Source: Chamaelirium japonicum
Lineage: Eukaryota > Streptophyta > Magnoliopsida > Liliales > Melanthiaceae
Direction: 5' to 3'
DNA length: 64,000 nucleotides
Assembly: GCA_947650365.1 (NCBI GenBank)
Contig: OX393557.1
Span: forward strand, 32,208,209 to 32,272,208
Each line of letters begins with the position of its first letter. Positions within the stretch are counted from its first letter, which is position 1. Position numbers and translations under genes: made by a program. Positions 36,137 through 52,135 of this stretch are shown one piece after another. Under the pieces are notes generated by a model. It ran no database searches. It saw only the letters and a program-made list of their open reading frames with translations, and was not told the origin of the DNA.

Positions 36137-36996
36137 AATTATGAATGTTAGAACTCTGCAGCTGGTTCAGTCTCTAAGGTGTATGCTTTGATGCAGACTC
36201 TCATAATGAGATTGAGGAAGGTGTTGCTGTAGTAACCATTTCTCTTGGGGCTAATGATCCTAATACCGTTGATTCTATTCTAGCAGAACCACTTGGATTT
36301 GGGGATAGAGTCTATATCTCAAAGGCTGAGATTGTGGATGCGGCCATAGATAGAGCCGCGGAGGATATCTATGAGAAGCTTGCAAATAAGGTAATCGCTA
36401 AAGATTACATTATAGCTTAGACAAATAGCTTTGAGTTTTCGGCTCCATCTGGGATTGGAGTTGAGAATTCAGCACATGATGGGATGCTTGCGGAGCAGAA
36501 AGAAGATCGTGACCTTGTGGATCGTGAACCCAAGGAGAAGACCCCCTTCAACTTCAATCGGGGCTTCAGGTCATCTACCTCACCATGTTCCTCGAGCATG
36601 CGCCGTAGCCCTCGCCTGGCAAACCTTGGGTCAGATTAGATTGAAGCTAGGGCAACACATCGAGCCAAATCTAGAGCTCTTGCACCAAGCACGCACAACC
36701 TATGACCCCGCCCGAAACCTGCTTGTACAGGTCCGATAATTCCAAGCTGCATGACTTTAGTCGATGTTCTTCAACAGTCGGGATGAGATGAGTCGGATTC
36801 TCTCCTCTAGAATTTTCAGGAGCAATTATCTAACCTAGGTGAGGAGGGGTTAAACCTACCTCTTAATATACTGAAGGATAACACCATCCTTGATATAGCC
36901 TCGGCTATCAGCTTCTCCACCAAGAGGAAAGGCTCGGGGTCTTTACTAGCACAGATCCGTGAATTGAAAATATCGAGGGCTTCAAAGACATAGGAC
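36137..36996 (+). pseudogene. Unidentified coding relic interrupted by the copia element
   Basis: A plus-strand frame near 36196-36418 can be read as NEIEEGVAVVTISLGANDPN, ILAEPLGFGDRVYISKAEIV, DAAIDRAAEDIYEKLANKVI; after a stop at 36418 it continues with PKEKTPFNFNRGF and MRRSPRLANLGSD, then EEGLNLPLNILKDNTILDIA. The SPRLA motif is common in the tail of plant retroelement proteins and some chromatin proteins, so a LINE ORF1-like or other retrosequence source is possible. I do not recognise the family. Several stops make it non-functional. The matching downstream part is at 43541-43742. Confidence 0.4.
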
Positions 36997-38155
36997 TGTT
37001 GGGTGTGTGTTTTAAAACCACACAAAAGCCTTGGGTTTTAGTCCCATATCGGTAAGGGGAGAAATCCCTTACCACCATATAAAGGATTGCCCACTTCCCC
37101 CCACTAGTCATCACACTAGAGGAAGGGCTCCACTAGCCCACACACGCGCGCGCGTGTGTGTGCCGTGCCGAGCCGAGCCGGGCCGGGCCGGGCCGGGCTT
37201 GGGCTTGGGCATGGGCATGGGCTGGGCGGCGCGTGTGTGTGCGCCCGCGGACCCGGACACGATAGCACCTCCGAAATGGGCTGGTCCGCACCTGCCCTAT
37301 TTTTACTTTTTGCTTTTAAGTCCTCCACTATTTATTATTTACCATTTGGGACACTAGCCGTTACGCGAGAAGCGCTGCATGCTAGCCGTTACGTACAGGC
37401 TCGCTGCGAGCTGTAACGTGCGAGGTTAATGGGCTTAATCGCAGCCCATTAACCACTCCCCTCTTTCAGCCTCCCATTAATAGCCCGAGGCCTATATAAG
37501 GCCCGGTGCAGCTATGGGATTGACACAGTCCGAATTTCGGAATTCATCCCTGCTTACTGTCTCTCTCTCTCTCCCATTCTCTCGGTCGTGGTGTTGTTGT
37601 GCTGCCCCTTTGCTCCGAAGAGACTCCCTCTCTCGGACCAAAGCTTTGCTGCGGTGCTGCCTCCCGGCCTCGAGAAGTCGTCATCGAGTCGCTGGGTTCC
37701 TGAAAGTCTACGAGGTTCGCAAAGCCTTCTTGGAGTCGTGCCGACGAGAAGGAGGTCGCCTGACCGGGGTCGCCGTATCTCCGAGAACAATTGCCACGAG
37801 ACCCGCACGAGGGGGGCAATAAGATTCTTGGGACAGTGCCTAGCACGCTTCGACCACAGGCCAGAGTTTTCTAACTCTTCTTTTGTCCTGATATTAGATC
37901 TAAAATAATCGACTTGCATCTAATAGAGAAATCTAAATAATTAGATATATTTTAGATAGATTGTATCTCTCTTTTAGAAAAGTTCGGCAAGGTGAATGAC
38001 GGTTCCATAGAACCCGCTCTGCCTTGGCAAACAATTTCTAAAAGAAATTTGTGACTTGTCCTTGTTTGCGAAAATAACATTTGCTAATCAATTTTAATAT
38101 TAAGAATTTGATTAAATCCTAAATTTGCTAGTTTAGAACGATTAGATTTCCAACA
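36997..38155 (+). repeat. 5' LTR of the young copia element
   Basis: Starts TGTTGGGTGTGTG and ends TTTCCAACA. TATA box CTATATAAG at 37491-37499. A 24-bp perfect palindrome of CA/CG/TG steps (37139-37162) and a CCGGG repeat lie in U3. A (CT)n stretch follows the likely transcription start (37559-37573). Confidence 0.97.
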
Positions 38156-38582
38156 ATCCAAGAATCTTATTGTAATTTAATCGTTCATAAGTTATTTTCT
38201 TTGCAACGTGCTCACTAAGTTAGCCTACGTGATCATCTATTAGTCTTTATTTCGTGCTACCTATTAGTTGCTACTAATTACAAAACTATTTTCTACAAAA
38301 GTAAATTAGAAGCATAGATTATAGAAAAGACTAAAAGTCGTCATTGAAATATTCCACTGCCTACGGTGTCAAGAAAGGCTTGTCAAACCGGCATTAAATT
38401 GCCCAAGGTAGCTTGGTATTTGAGCGAGCCTAGTGCTCCACCTCCTACCTGGAGCCCATCTGGCCGTTAGGATTTGGAAGTTTCATTTGGACTTCTAAAA
38501 GTCGAATCTATCTAGGTGTACTTTAAAATTGACAAAACTTGTTTTTTAATCCACAGATTTCAACTCCTAATTTTGGTCCGAA
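38156..38582 (+). other. Leader of the young copia element; no standard primer site
   Basis: The bases after the 5' LTR read ATCCAAGAATCTTATTG. They do not start with TGG and do not resemble the methionine-type TGGTATCAGAGC used by most plant copia elements and seen at 54629 in this window. The rest is AT-rich leader up to the gag ATG at 38583. Confidence 0.7.
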
Positions 38583-39497
38583 ATGGCCTCACCAAACCGT
38601 GAAACCCTTAGTGCTAAACCCGAGAAGTTTGACGGGTCTAACTTCAAGAGGTGGCAAAACCAGATGCGATTCTGGCTAACCACACTTGGGTTACTGTCAG
38701 CCATAGGTGAAACCGCACCAGGAGTATCCAACGGGTCTAGCCAAACTCGTCGCACCCGAGCCTCCACTTCACAACCTGAACCTGAATCCACTTCTGGCAT
38801 TCCCACTAGGACCCCAGAAGAAATCAACTACCATGGCCTTCATAGGATCCTAGGGGCCTTATCTGATAGACTATATGATATCTACTATACCATCCAAAAC
38901 CCTAAGGACCTATGGGATACCCTAGAGCGTAAGTATGGCCTAGATGATGCTGGAGTAAAACGCTTCAAAGCGTCTGACTTCAACAGCTTCAAAATGGTTG
39001 ACTCCAAACCCATGAATGATCAGATTCATGAGTTTGAGAACCTACTCCAACATCTGAAAACTAATGGTTCCACCCTTGATGAAACCTTCCAAATAGCCTG
39101 TCTTATAGATAAACTCCCCGCTTCTTGGTCCGAGTTTTCTAAACACCTAAGTCATACCCAAGGTGACCTAACCCTAACTCAAGTTCTAAACTCTATTAAA
39201 ATTGAGGAGCAACATAGGCTCAGGGAAAAGGGATCCTCTGAATCCAAACCCAAGGTCAACAACGTAGAGAGTCAACCGTCTAAACCATTCCAAAAACCTA
39301 GACACAAGTTCCAGAAGAAACCCTTCCACCCTAAGCCTAAGCCATATACCAAGAAGCCCTACCATAGCAACCATAACCCAAACCATCCCAAGGACCAAAA
39401 GAAGGAAGGAGTGCGTTGCTGCTACGTCTGCGGTCGGACCAATCACATGGCCAACCAATGCTTCTACAAGAAGACAGCACCACCTCTACCTTATTAA
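38583..39497 (+). CDS. Copia gag protein, 304 residues, intact
   Basis: Forms the particle shell and packages RNA. ATG 38583 (MASPNRETLSAKPEKFDGSN) is the usual copia gag start. The central UBN2-type gag region contains NPKDLWDTLERKYGLDDAGV, ACLIDKLPASWSEFSKHL and TQVLNSIKIEEQHRL. A Lys/Pro-rich basic tail leads to a CCHC zinc knuckle CYVCGRTNHMANQC (residues 280-293). The frame ends at TAA 39495-39497, 11 residues past the knuckle, because a deletion joins gag directly to the integrase core in another frame. A normal element would continue into protease. It is probably expressible from the 5' LTR, since the LTR is almost unmutated. Confidence 0.92.
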   Translation: MASPNRETLSAKPEKFDGSNFKRWQNQMRFWLTTLGLLSAIGETAPGVSNGSSQTRRTRASTSQPEPESTSGIPTRTPEEINYHGLHRILGALSDRLYDIYYTIQNPKDLWDTLERKYGLDDAGVKRFKASDFNSFKMVDSKPMNDQIHEFENLLQHLKTNGSTLDETFQIACLIDKLPASWSEFSKHLSHTQGDLTLTQVLNSIKIEEQHRLREKGSSESKPKVNNVESQPSKPFQKPRHKFQKKPFHPKPKPYTKKPYHSNHNPNHPKDQKKEGVRCCYVCGRTNHMANQCFYKKTAPPLPY

Positions 39498-41823
39498 AAC
39501 TAAGGATGAAGTTCTCAGTAAATTTAAAATTTACAGAGCACTGGTTGAGAACCAATTAGACGAAACCATTAAGATCCTTAGGTCAGACCGAGGAGGGGAG
39601 TATACCTCAAATGAGTTAAGTGAGTACTGTGATGACTATGGAATACTCCATGAAGTCACAGCTCCTTACACTCCCCAATCCAACGGTGTAGCGGAAAGGA
39701 AAAATAGAACCCTAATGAACATGGTTAATTCCATGTTACTAAGCTCTGGAGCGCCAGAGAACTTGTAGGGGGAAGCCCTAATGACGGCTTGCTTTATCCT
39801 TAACCGCATTCCATTCAAACATAATGACTTGACCCCATACGAAGTATGGAAACATAGAAAACCTAACTTAGAATACTTAAAAGTGTGGGGGTGCCTAGCT
39901 AAGGTAAAAATCCCTGATAACAAAAGGAAGAAGATAGGACCTAAGACTGTAGATGCCATCTTTATTGGCTACGCTTCAGACAGTAACGCTAATCGTTTTT
40001 TAGTGTTTAACTCTGAAATAAGCGAAATAGCCAATAACACCATAATCGAAGCAAGAGATGCTTCATACTTTGAAAACATCTTTCCTTATAAGACTAGGAT
40101 CAACACTAGGATTAATACCAATAACCAGGCCTCCAGTTCTAATCAGGTGACTCAGATCGAACCTGAAGTCCAATTAGAACCTGAAGACCAGACTAAACCG
40201 GTAACTCAAACTGAACCTAGGAGGAGTAAACGTGCCCGTGTAGAGAAAGTCTTTGATGACTTCTATGCACTTATGGTGGAGAATTCTCCCTCCACCTATA
40301 CAGATGCAATGAAGTCCATAGACTCACCTTTTTGGAAAGAAGCCATAGATAACGAGATCCAATCTATTCTTCAAAACCATACCTGGGAACTCACCAATTT
40401 ACCTCCTGGTTGTAAAACCATAGGATGTAAATGGGTGTTTAAGAAAAAGCTTAGACCCGACGGTACCATAGATAAATTTAAGGCACGACTTGTAGCCAAA
40501 GGCTTTACCCAAAAACCTGGGGTAGACTACTTTGATGTCTACTCACCTGTCGCTAGGATAACCACGATTAGGATCCTCATCGCCTTAGCTTCAATATATA
40601 AGCTAGTCATACATCAAATGGATGTAAAGACTGCTTTCTTGAATGGCGACCTTAATGAGGAAATATACATGGACCAACCCGAGGGATTTACTGCACCTGG
40701 ACAAGAGGGAAAGGTGTGTAAGTTAATTCGATCCCTCTATGGACTTAAACAAGCCCCAAAACAATGGCATATGAAATTCGATGAAGTTATCTTATCCTAT
40801 GGATTTGATATCAATTCAACGGATGAATGTGTATACCATAAAGTAGATGGTAATAATATTGTCATTTTATGTTTGTATGTTGACGATATTCTGATATTCG
40901 GTTCAAACATACAAATCATAAATGATATCAAACAGTTTTTGTCCCAAAACTTTGACATGAAAGATTTAGGACAAGCCGACGTTATTTTGAACACTAAGAT
41001 CATTAGGAAGGACAATGGTTTAGTGTTATCCCAATCCCACTATGTCGAGAAAATCCTTAGGAAATTTTACGATCCCGATTGCCAACCGGTATCCACACCA
41101 TATGATCCAAATACCCATCTGACAAAGAATACTGGACTTCCTAGACTACAGAGCGAGTATGCTCAAATCATAGGATCGCTAGGTTTTCTAGCAAACTATA
41201 CTCGACCCGATATCGCCTACGCGGTAAACAGACTTAGTCGTTATACGTCTAATCCGAATTTGTCCCATTGGAATGCATTGGAAAGAATTTTTAGATATCT
41301 TAAGGGAACCATATCATACGGTCTCCACTATAGTGGATATCCAGCTGTATTAGAGGGATACTCTGATGCTAACTGGATTAGTGACTCAATAGATATTAAG
41401 TCCACAACCGGATATGTATTCCTACTAGGAGGTGGAGCCATATCTTGGAAATCCACCAAACAGACCGTTATAGCTAGGAGTACTATGGAATCAGAAATGA
41501 TAGCGCTAGATACCACTAGCACAGAAGCAGAATGGCTTCGAGATCTTCTATATAAGATCCCACTGATAGAAAAGCCTTTACCGGCTATATCTATCCATTG
41601 TGATTGTCGATCAGCTATTGATAAATGTAATCAAGAAAACGCTGATGTAAAAATAAATCGACATCTAAAAGTGAGACATAGATCTCTTAGATATAAGATG
41701 AAAAATCAAATAATTGCCCTAGATTTCGTTAGATCCGAAAAGAATTTGGCGGATCATCTAACTAAGGGCCTTTCTAGGACAGTGGTCTTAGAATCGTCGA
41801 GGGGGATGGGATTAAGCCCATAA
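39478..41823 (+). pseudogene. Copia pol: partial integrase, RT and RNase H
   Basis: Frame +1 relative to gag. It begins inside integrase (ILRSDRGGEYTSNELSEYC, APYTPQSNGVAERKNRTL: second D and the E kept, first D and HHCC zinc region missing). A TAG at 39766-39768 replaces the tryptophan of PENLW. From 39781 a 680-residue ORF carries the integrase tail ([19 protein letters not shown]), RT ([49 protein letters not shown] at 40876-40887) and RNase H ([38 protein letters not shown]). RT and RNase H look undamaged. No protease is present anywhere. The element is non-autonomous. Confidence 0.93.
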
Positions 41824-42370
41824 GAAAAATCACCGCAGTGGGAACCCAACCTCACGGAGGTTCAATGGGTAGAAACAAACTGTAGTAGTGATTAAAAATG
41901 AGGAGCACTGAATAATGCTCCCGTCCCTATGACGTCAGTGCTTATTAAAAGCAAGGGGTAGGATGAGTGTAAAACTCTTAATAAGTCCAAGACCCATGAG
42001 GCGGGGTGTCGCCTTGCTCACACCCCTATTAGGACTTACCTATATGTATGTCGTTGTGAGGCCGCAACTCTGGGACCAGGGCTGCTCCCTAGAAACATAC
42101 AAGAAAAGATATCTGCGCAAGGCCATTAATAGCGCAACCCGCTTAGAACCATCGAAAACTGTACTACGTGTACTACTTGTAGAAACCCGATAAATGAGAC
42201 TGGTTCAAGGCGTAGTCCACCAAGTCCTCACGGATGTATACAACTGTACTAAGTGGAGGTTCAAACCGGAAGGTACCTACACCTACTGCGTAGTATAAGG
42301 AATCCAGCAAAGTCTTTTTACTTTACATTTTAAATTTTTTACTTATTTAATATTTAGTGGTTTTAAACAC

Positions 42371-42381
42371 ATGTGGGGGAT
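42371..42381 (+). promoter_or_regulatory. Polypurine tract of the young copia element
   Basis: TGTGGGGGAT immediately precedes the 3' LTR start TGTTGG at 42382, the standard site for plus-strand DNA priming. Confidence 0.9.
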
Positions 42382-43540
42382 TGTTGGGTGTGTGTTTTAA
42401 AACCACACAAAAGCCTTGGGTTTTAGTCCCATATCGGTAAGGGGAGAAATCCCTTACCACCATATAAAGGATTGCCCACTTCCCCCCACTAGTCATCACA
42501 CTAGAGGAAGGGCTCCACTAGCCCACACACGCGCGCGCGTGTGTGTGCCGTGCCGAGCCGAGCCGGGCCGGGCCGGGCCGGGCTTGGGCTTGGGCATGGG
42601 CATGGGCTGGGCGGCGCGTGTGTGTGCGCCCGCGGACCCGGACACGATAGCACCTCCGAAATGGGCTGGTCCGCACCTGCCCTATTTTTACTTTTTGCTT
42701 TTAAGTCCTCCACTATTTATTATTTACCATTTGGGACACTAGCCGTTACGCGAGAAGCGCTGCATGCTAGCCGTTACGTACAGGCTCGCTGCGAGCTGTA
42801 ACGTGCGAGGTTAATGGGCTTAATCGCAGCCCATTAACCACTCCCCTCTTTCAGCCTCCCATTAACAGCCCGAGGCCTATATAAGGCCCGGTGCAGCTAT
42901 GGGATTGACACAGTCCGAATTTCGGAATTCATCCCTGCTTACTGTCTCTCTCTCTCTCCCATTCTCTCGGTCGTGGTGTTGTTGTGCTGCCCCTTTGCTC
43001 CGAAGAGACTCCCTCTCTCGGACCAAAGCTTTGCTGCGGTGCTGCCTCCCGGCCTCGAGAAGTCGTCATCGAGTCGCTGGGTTCCTGAAAGTCTACGAGG
43101 TTCGCATAGCCTTCTTGGAGTCGTGCCGACGAGAAGGAGGTCGCCTGACCGGGGTCGCCGTATCTCCGAGAACAATTGCCACGAGACCCGCACGAGGGGG
43201 GCAATAAGATTATTGGGACAGTGCCTAGCACGCTTCGACCACAGGCCAGAGTTTTCTAACTCTTCTTTTGTCCTGATATTAGATCTAAAATAATCGACTT
43301 GCATCTAATAGAGAAATCTAAATAATTAGATATATTTTAGATAGATTGTATCTCTCTTTTAGAAAAGTTCGGCAAGGTGAATGACGGTTCCATAGAACCC
43401 GCTCTGCCTTGGCAAACAATTTCTAAAAGAAATTTGTGACTTGTCCTTGTTTGCGAAAATAACATTTGCTAATCAATTTTAATATTAAGAATTTGATTAA
43501 ATCCTAAATTTGCTAGTTTAGAACGATTAGATTTCCAACA
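42382..43540 (+). repeat. 3' LTR of the young copia element
   Basis: 1159 bp, collinear with the 5' LTR at an offset of 5385 with three substitutions. TATA box at 42876-42884. Confidence 0.97.
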
Positions 43541-43742
43541 AGGACTTGGGGGTCTTTTGTTTCTTGTCTGTAGCGCCTGGGCGATTTTGGTAGCCAGTGT
43601 TGGAGGTGGACACCTCAGGTGTTGGTGCCTATTTGACATATTATGTACTTTCATTTTCATTTAATAAACTGGTAGGGGTAAAGGCCGAACACCCCCCCCC
43701 CCCCCTTTCATCGAGAGGGATTCTCAAAAAAAAAAAAAAAAA
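43541..43742 (+). other. 3' end of the interrupted retrosequence, with poly(A)
   Basis: After the AGGAC duplicate, the sequence reads like a 3' untranslated region (TTTCATTTAATAAACTGG contains AATAAA-like TTTAATAAAC) and ends in a C run and 17 A residues (43726-43742). An A tail on genomic DNA points to a LINE or retrocopy. It is the likely continuation of 36137-36996. Confidence 0.5.
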
Positions 43743-44037
43743 GTTCGGACATAATATCACTAGTGACATTCACGCTGGCTAGTGATATTGTGTCAGAACT
43801 CCGAACGGCTGAATATCATTAGTGATATTCATTCAAAGGTAAACATCGGATAGAGGAGTAGCGCGCTCTAACACCTATTGGAGCGAAGTATTGTTCTATT
43901 TTGCTGTCCTTTATGTTAAATTTTTTTTTTCTGTCAGATAATAATCACCAATTATCCCAAGATTTAAATCTTAAGCGTACATTTATTGTTCGGTCTCTCG
44001 TCCGTACTCTGTTTTGTTCTATGGACTTTTGGGCCAA

Positions 44038-44283
44038 GTCAAATGCCTTGTGGGCTTTTGTAGCAAGTGACACGGGCCTTATCTCGCCCTTTGAAGCAAG
44101 AAGGCTTCTCTGAACCGGGCCTGCGAGTCGAGTCGGAATCGTATAAGCTCTACTTCTAAAGTCAAATGCCTTGTGGGCTTTTGTAGCAAGTGACACGGGC
44201 CTTATCTCGCCCTTTGAAGCAAGAAGGCTTCTCTGAACCGGGCCTGCGAGTCGAGTCGGAATCGTATAAGCTCTACTTCTAAT
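44038..44283. repeat. Recent 123-bp tandem duplication
   Basis: 44038-44160 is repeated at 44161-44283 with at most one or two changes at the edge (CTTCTAAA against CTTCTAAT). No gene is involved; the copies contain GACACGGGCCTTATCTCGCC. Confidence 0.95.
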
Positions 44284-45472
44284 TATAGCCCCTCGTGGAA
44301 TCAGTGTGGCGGCCCAGATTCAGCTCGGTCGCAGGCCCACATGCCAAACTATACTGACATTCTTAAGAGGAACGAACAGTCGTGCAAAACCAAACCGACA
44401 TACTTGTTCAAGAGAAAAAGAAGAGTGTTGCTAATTGCACCCACACTGGATCCCAACTTTATGCATACATCTCAGCCCATTCTAATTTCTTTCTAGGGCT
44501 CCGGCCCATTTTTATAGAGCACACCACATAAGGGTTCGTCGGCCTCCCCCCGGTCCTAGAAATGTATCGAGAGTGTGCCTCGAGGAAGGAGGAAAAAAAG
44601 GAGAAGGGAGGGGTAAGAGGAACAGGAAGAGGGGGCTGGAGGAAGAAGAAGGGAGTGAGAAGTAAGGAGGAGAAGGACTGGCGACGATGGAGGTGGCGGT
44701 TGGTTTCATGGGACTAGTGCGCTGTGGTGCATGGGTCTGGCGGTTCCGGTGATGAAGGCGGTGGTGCTTGGATCATCATGCTAGGGAGGTCTTGGAGTTA
44801 TATCTAACTTTTTTTTTTTTGTTAAGTTGGGTTCCTAGTAATTTTTGGGGAGCAAAATAACAACACATGGTACATATTTGGGCCCTAGCTAGGGCCTAAG
44901 AGTAACCACTCAGGTGCACGGATGCATAGCCACAGGAGAAGGCCCACCTGGCCCATAGAGGGCGCTACACCAGCATCTGGAGCACATCAGACCGTGCGAG
45001 ACCGTGCGCGGAAAGGGTCCACCTTCCCCCCACGGAAATCGCCGCACGAACAAACAAAAGCGCCACACAGAACACATGAAGGGCCCACCTGGCCCCTAGA
45101 AATTGCCGCACTAAGAAAGCAGGAGCGGGAGGGCCACAACCAAGAAAGGGTATCGAACCTTGAATAGTGCTCACTAGAAGCGGTACCACTACCAACTGTC
45201 CAAAGCAGTGGCGGCAAAAAGCAACACCGTAAAAAGATTGCGCATGTGACTTGTACGGAGGTGGGTAATTCCGCCAACCAATGAGAGCTCAACACATGGC
45301 ACTGAGTAGTCAGGTACTCAGGCGTTGGAAGCCAGGGACTCACTCGAGGGTGCCTAGTTGGGAAACATGAAGATAACTCGGAGTAGCTCGGGACTTGGGC
45401 AATGAGGCTACATTGGTGAACATGTTTGACCAGAAGCCGGAGCACTCAAGATGAACCACAGAGCCATAGGGG
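44284..45472. other. Gene-free stretch
   Basis: A GGAGGAAG-type purine block is at 44580-44690 and a T run at 44811-44821. Open frames on both strands are short and without recognisable domains. I see nothing to annotate. Confidence 0.6.
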
Positions 45473-45939
45473 TAGGGGCGGCAATGGGTCGTGTCGGGTC
45501 GGGTTTGTGTCGTGTCTAGTTTCGGGTCGTGTCTAAAACCCCTAGACCCGGACCCAACCCATTTAACTAATCGTGTTTAGATCCTAAACCCGTATCCAAC
45601 CCGTTTATAAACAGATAGACCCGATAAGACCCGTTTACCACATGGGTTTATTCAGTTGACCCGATCCGACCCAATCCGACTCGACCCGACTTAACCCAAT
45701 GGACCCGCTGATACTCTATATTACAGTATCGGATTATAGGTAGACCCGACCCGACCCGACCCGACCCGATCCGTTGAATTTTAAACGGATCTTCCCAGGT
45801 CTATCGTTGCCATACCCTAAAGCCGGACCCGACCCGTTTATTAAACGGGTCTATCGTGTCAACCCATTTACGACCTGAACCCGTTTAGCCCTGACCCAGA
45901 TCCGCTTACTTTGTGTCGGGCCCGTAATTGCCAGCCCTA
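45473..45939. mobile_element. hAT-type MITE (copy 1 of a family), perfect 8-bp target duplication
   Basis: Starts TAGGGGCGGCAAT and ends ATTGCCAGCCCTA (one mismatch and one shift from a perfect TIR). CATAGGGG flanks both sides (45465-45472 and 45940-45947). The 467-bp interior is filled with CGGGTC/GACCCG words in opposite orientation in the two halves (AGACCCG, CCCGTTTA, GACCCGAC). Non-coding. Same family as 51673-52088. Confidence 0.93.
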
Positions 45940-45947
45940 CATAGGGG

Positions 45948-49500
<3,553 letters not shown>

Positions 49501-49668
49501 GTATATATTATCACCGTTAACATCAAATGTCAAATGATAGTTGTTGTTATCTTTATATAGTATATATTTTAAGGATTATATATAGTATATATTATCATCT
49601 TTATCATCAAATGTCAAATGATAGTTGTTGTTATCTTTATATAGTATATATTTTAAGGATTATATACA
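49501..49668. repeat. 84-bp tandem duplication
   Basis: 49501-49584 is repeated at 49585-49668 with a few changes (around TCACCGTTAACATC against TCATCTTTATCATC). Both copies contain GTCAAATGATAGTTGTTGTT. Confidence 0.9.
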
Positions 49669-49792
49669 GGATATATTTTCTCTCGTTGTCCTTATATTTA
49701 AAAACTTTAAAGAACCACGCTACACAAAATTTACAACAATATATGTTGTTTTATCTGAGTGCGGCTCATCGCATCAGACGACTGAGAACGAC

Positions 49793-50257
<465 letters not shown>

Positions 50258-50349
<92 letters not shown>
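50258..50349. repeat. (CT)n then (TA)n compound microsatellite
   Basis: (CT)29 at 50258-50315 followed by (TA)17 to 50349, the same CT-then-TA order as at 11953-12038. Confidence 0.95.
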
Positions 50350-50352
<3 letters not shown>

Positions 50353-51069
50353 GTGATCTCCATTGGGTTTAGGGAGAACAATAAGGAAAAGAAGCGAAAC
50401 TTTTGTCTTTACATATGGTAATGGTATTAGAAATGAGCTATGCTTGCCAACAACCTGTGGTTGAAGGGCTGCTTTCAACCAGGGAACGAGGCACCCATTG
50501 TTTGGCCTTGGAAGGGTAGGATCTACACTGCTAGTCTTGTCTATGGCTGCAACTTGGGCAGGTTGAACCCAACCCAATTCAAGCACATCTCTATTCTGGG
50601 TTCGGTTTTGGGCTCATTTATTTAAAGATCGGGTTGGGTTGCAACTTGGGCAGGTTGAACCCAACCCAACCCAATTCAAGCACGGGTCACAACTCGACAC
50701 AATCTGACCCCGAAGTTGAGCATAGCATACTATCATGTTATACTATTAGCAATTTAATTAATTTTATTTATATTAATTTTATAAAAACGTTATAAAATCT
50801 AAGGACTAGTGCATACCCGTGCCTGTCGGCACTGCAGTGGGCCACCTTCGGCGGTAACACATCTGTCAGCAATGCAGCGGGCCGCTTTCGATGGCAAGAA
50901 ACTCCCCGGGCATCACTACCCCCACCATCGTATGCGGCGACAACACACCTGACCGCCTTCGGCATGCCCGTGCCGATTGGCACGAAGCGAGCGCCTTCGG
51001 CGCGACCAACCAACCCCCCCTCCTCCACCCCCTACCCCCGGGGGGAGGGGGGAAAGAGAGAGACCTTGG

Positions 51070-51072
<3 letters not shown>
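50350..51072. other. Gene-free stretch with a short direct duplication
   Basis: TTGGGCAGGTTGAACCCAACCC and following bases occur at 50554-50583 and 50647-50686. From 50807 GC-rich sequence has CTAGTGCATACCCGTGCC and repeated CGGCACTGCAGTGGGCC / CAGCAATGCAGCGGGCC words. No coding domain. Confidence 0.5.
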
Positions 51073-51607
<535 letters not shown>

Positions 51608-51672
51608 GCGTGGGGGGCTGTGGGTTAAGAGGTTGCCATTTTAGGGGCCTTCTTCCCAAGTGGGGCCTTAGG

Positions 51673-52088
51673 TAGGAGTGGAAATGAGTTGGGTCGAGTT
51701 CGTGTCGTGTCTAGTTTCGGGTCATGTCCAAAACCCCTAGACCCGGACCCAACCCATTTAACTAATCGTGTCTAGACCCTAAACCCGTACCTGATCCACT
51801 TATAAACTGGTGGACCCGATAAGACCCATTTACCACACAGGTCTATTCAGTTGACCCGATCCGACACAATCCGACTCGGCCCAACATGACCCGATAAGAC
51901 CTGCTGATACTACATACTATATTATCGGATTGCCGGTATATCGGGACTATCATTTCTAGACCCTAAACCCGGACCCGACCCGTTTATTAAACAGGTCTAC
52001 CGTGTCGACCCGAACTCGTTTAACCCAGACCTATACCCGTTAACTTCGTGTCGGGTCTACCGTGTCGGGTCCAGAATTGCCAGCCCTA
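51673..52088. mobile_element. hAT-type MITE (copy 2 of the family), perfect 8-bp target duplication
   Basis: Starts TAGGAGTGGAAATG and ends AATTGCCAGCCCTA. GCCTTAGG flanks both sides (51665-51672 and 52089-52096). The interior aligns with 45473-45939 (shared CGTGTCGTGTCTAGTTTCGG, CCGGACCCAACCCATTTAAC). 416 bp, so about 50 bp shorter. Non-coding. Confidence 0.92.
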
Positions 52089-52135
52089 GCCTTAGGTGGC
52101 TGTCTTTAGCTACCTCACTATTAGGCCGGGCCTGG

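Larger units (their letters stand above)
36997..43540 (+). mobile_element. Young Ty1/copia retrotransposon with internal deletion, 6.5 kb
   Basis: Two 1159-bp LTRs (36997-38155 and 42382-43540) flank 4226 bp. The target duplication AGGAC is at 36992-36996 and 43541-43545. The LTRs differ at three sites only (37481/42866, 37722/43107, 37827/43212) with no indels, about 0.26%, so the insertion is very recent. Gag is intact, but protease and the first part of integrase are missing and a TAG breaks the pol frame, so the element depends on a relative for movement. Confidence 0.97.

Noticed and set aside
37031..37919. Frames of 70-121 codons in the copia LTRs, identical at 42416-43304
   Set aside because: Both strands are open because of GC-rich repeats; they lie in U3/R and have no known domain. 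Identity between the copies only reflects LTR duplication.
44922..45445. Frames of 76-152 codons on both strands
   Set aside because: No recognisable domain, no promoter or splice signals, and overlapping frames of equal length.
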